Positions 63,413-64,000 of a stretch of DNA of 64,000 nucleotides are shown here, one piece after another. The stretch comes from Planctomyces sp. (GTDB lineage Bacteria > Planctomycetota > Planctomycetia > Planctomycetales > Planctomycetaceae): positions 1-64,000 of the forward strand of contig JAEUIH010000013.1 of assembly GCA_016795105.1 (NCBI GenBank), read 5' to 3'. The notes beneath the pieces are model-generated. The model saw only the letters and a list, made by a program, of their open reading frames with translations, made no database searches and was not told the origin of the DNA. The translations under genes were made by a program, and so were the position numbers. Position 1 is the first letter of the stretch; every line of letters begins with the position of its first letter.

Positions 63413-64000
63413 CTATGGTTTCACTTCAATCAGAATTGGCTTCCCTTCCTTGTCGACCATAATTGTTCGGCTGTTGCTGATGTTCTGCCCAGGGATCGGT
63501 ACTTTTTCCTTCCATGAAATTCGATGCTGTCCCTCTGTCAGATTGCGAAACTGAATCACTTCCCCGGCTTTGCCTTCTCTGGCAGGCAGATTGTCCAGAC
63601 GAGCAACAATCGTCCCCTGAACCGTTTCCGTGATCTGAAGTGTCAGCGAAAACGGAACCGGTTCTGCAGATTCTTTCGTCATCATGCCTGGTCGGAAAAC
63701 TCGTATCTCGCGTTTTACGACCGTACTCTGACCCGCCGAATTGATCAGTTTCACAAACACCGTTAGTGGTCGATTTATGTCTTTTTCCCCGGCCTCAAAC
63801 TCTCCAAACGCGTTGGAAGACACTTCGATTGGAATACTTGTTGTCCTGTCGATGGCTTTCGTATTCGGCAATGGCGGCCAGACTCGACTCAGCTTTTGCT
63901 CTTCGCAGCCCGCCTCGATTGCCATGACCCCGGACTCCGGATCCACGACGCCGGAAAGCAGAATCTTCAGAGGCTGATCAAAAGGAATTCGTCCCTCGTC
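63413..64000 (-). CDS. Extracytoplasmic beta-rich protein, partial (runs off the window)
   Basis: The reading frame is open to base 64000, so the 5' end is missing; a GTG at 63946 is just an internal codon. About 195 residues are visible. PESGVMAIEAGC, SNAFGEFEAGEKDINRPLTVFVKLINSAG and FRNLTEGQHRISWKEKVP alternate like Ig or fibronectin-type strands, each with a G-hydrophobic turn. No catalytic motif is seen. It is transcribed toward the TssM-like gene (143 bases downstream) and probably belongs to that operon. Confidence 0.6.
   Translation of the reverse strand, partial: DEGRIPFDQPLKILLSGVVDPESGVMAIEAGCEEQKLSRVWPPLPNTKAIDRTTSIPIEVSSNAFGEFEAGEKDINRPLTVFVKLINSAGQSTVVKREIRVFRPGMMTKESAEPVPFSLTLQITETVQGTIVARLDNLPAREGKAGEVIQFRNLTEGQHRISWKEKVPIPGQNISNSRTIMVDKEGKPILIEVKP

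Overview
This window reads as chromosomal DNA from a member of the Planctomycetota, probably Planctomycetales. The evidence is the gene content. There is a secreted DUF1501 protein, a DUF1559 pseudopilin-like protein followed by a small transthyretin-like lipoprotein, and a divergent Ser/Thr kinase and ECF sigma pair. There are also very large vWFA, TPR and alpha-2-macroglobulin proteins and long single-gene transcription units on both strands. No phage, plasmid, rRNA, tRNA, CRISPR array or complete insertion sequence was seen.

Layout. 98-6376 (-) is a giant alpha-2-macroglobulin. 6650-12020 (+) is a tight run: DUF695/RraB-like protein, ArfB-type release factor, MMPL/RND transporter, and a TrhO-RluA fusion. 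12052-15038 (+) holds the DUF1501, DUF1559 and lipoprotein genes. 15084-16028 (-) holds a LexA/CI-type repressor and CsrA. 16495-23854 holds a DUF455 protein (+) that overlaps tail to tail with a minus-strand run ald-hpt-GT39-AsmA. 23981-33804 holds nadC, a 1509-residue TPR protein (-), and a coupled pair of BatA/vWFA membrane proteins. 34037-37767 is the STPK/ECF pair. 37867-41757 (-) is glyQS-purB-thiD. 42022-45906 holds an orphan CpaF-type ATPase divergent from a membrane pseudokinase. 45946-48164 (-) is HAD-fabZ-trmB. 48278-48916 is a DUF2238 membrane protein.

Two accessory loci stand out. At 49153-53111 (+) a tiny Met-rich lipoprotein precedes MsrP, a decayed GNAT fragment, an MsrQ haem protein fused to its own FAD/NAD and [2Fe-2S] reductase, and a secreted redoxin. 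Together they look like an envelope methionine-oxidation repair or oxidant-scavenging set. At 53136-64000 (-), running off the window edge, is a type VI secretion-like locus with TssK, TssL and a TssM that lacks its periplasmic half. It also has a 1687-residue membrane protein carrying a degenerate caspase-like domain plus a vWFA domain, a predicted Cys-His peptidase, and a partial protein at the edge.

Nine copies of a GTAG-headed palindromic repeat, and three of a second such family, are scattered between genes. Their stems vary with compensating changes, as in REP/BIME elements mobilised by RAYT (TnpA-REP) transposases. For three genes (ald, the STPK and the pseudokinase) the TAG stop codon is the TAG inside the GTAG of the repeat. 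Starts were chosen by Shine-Dalgarno context and family length where possible. Functions are from recognised motifs read by eye; no database search was run.
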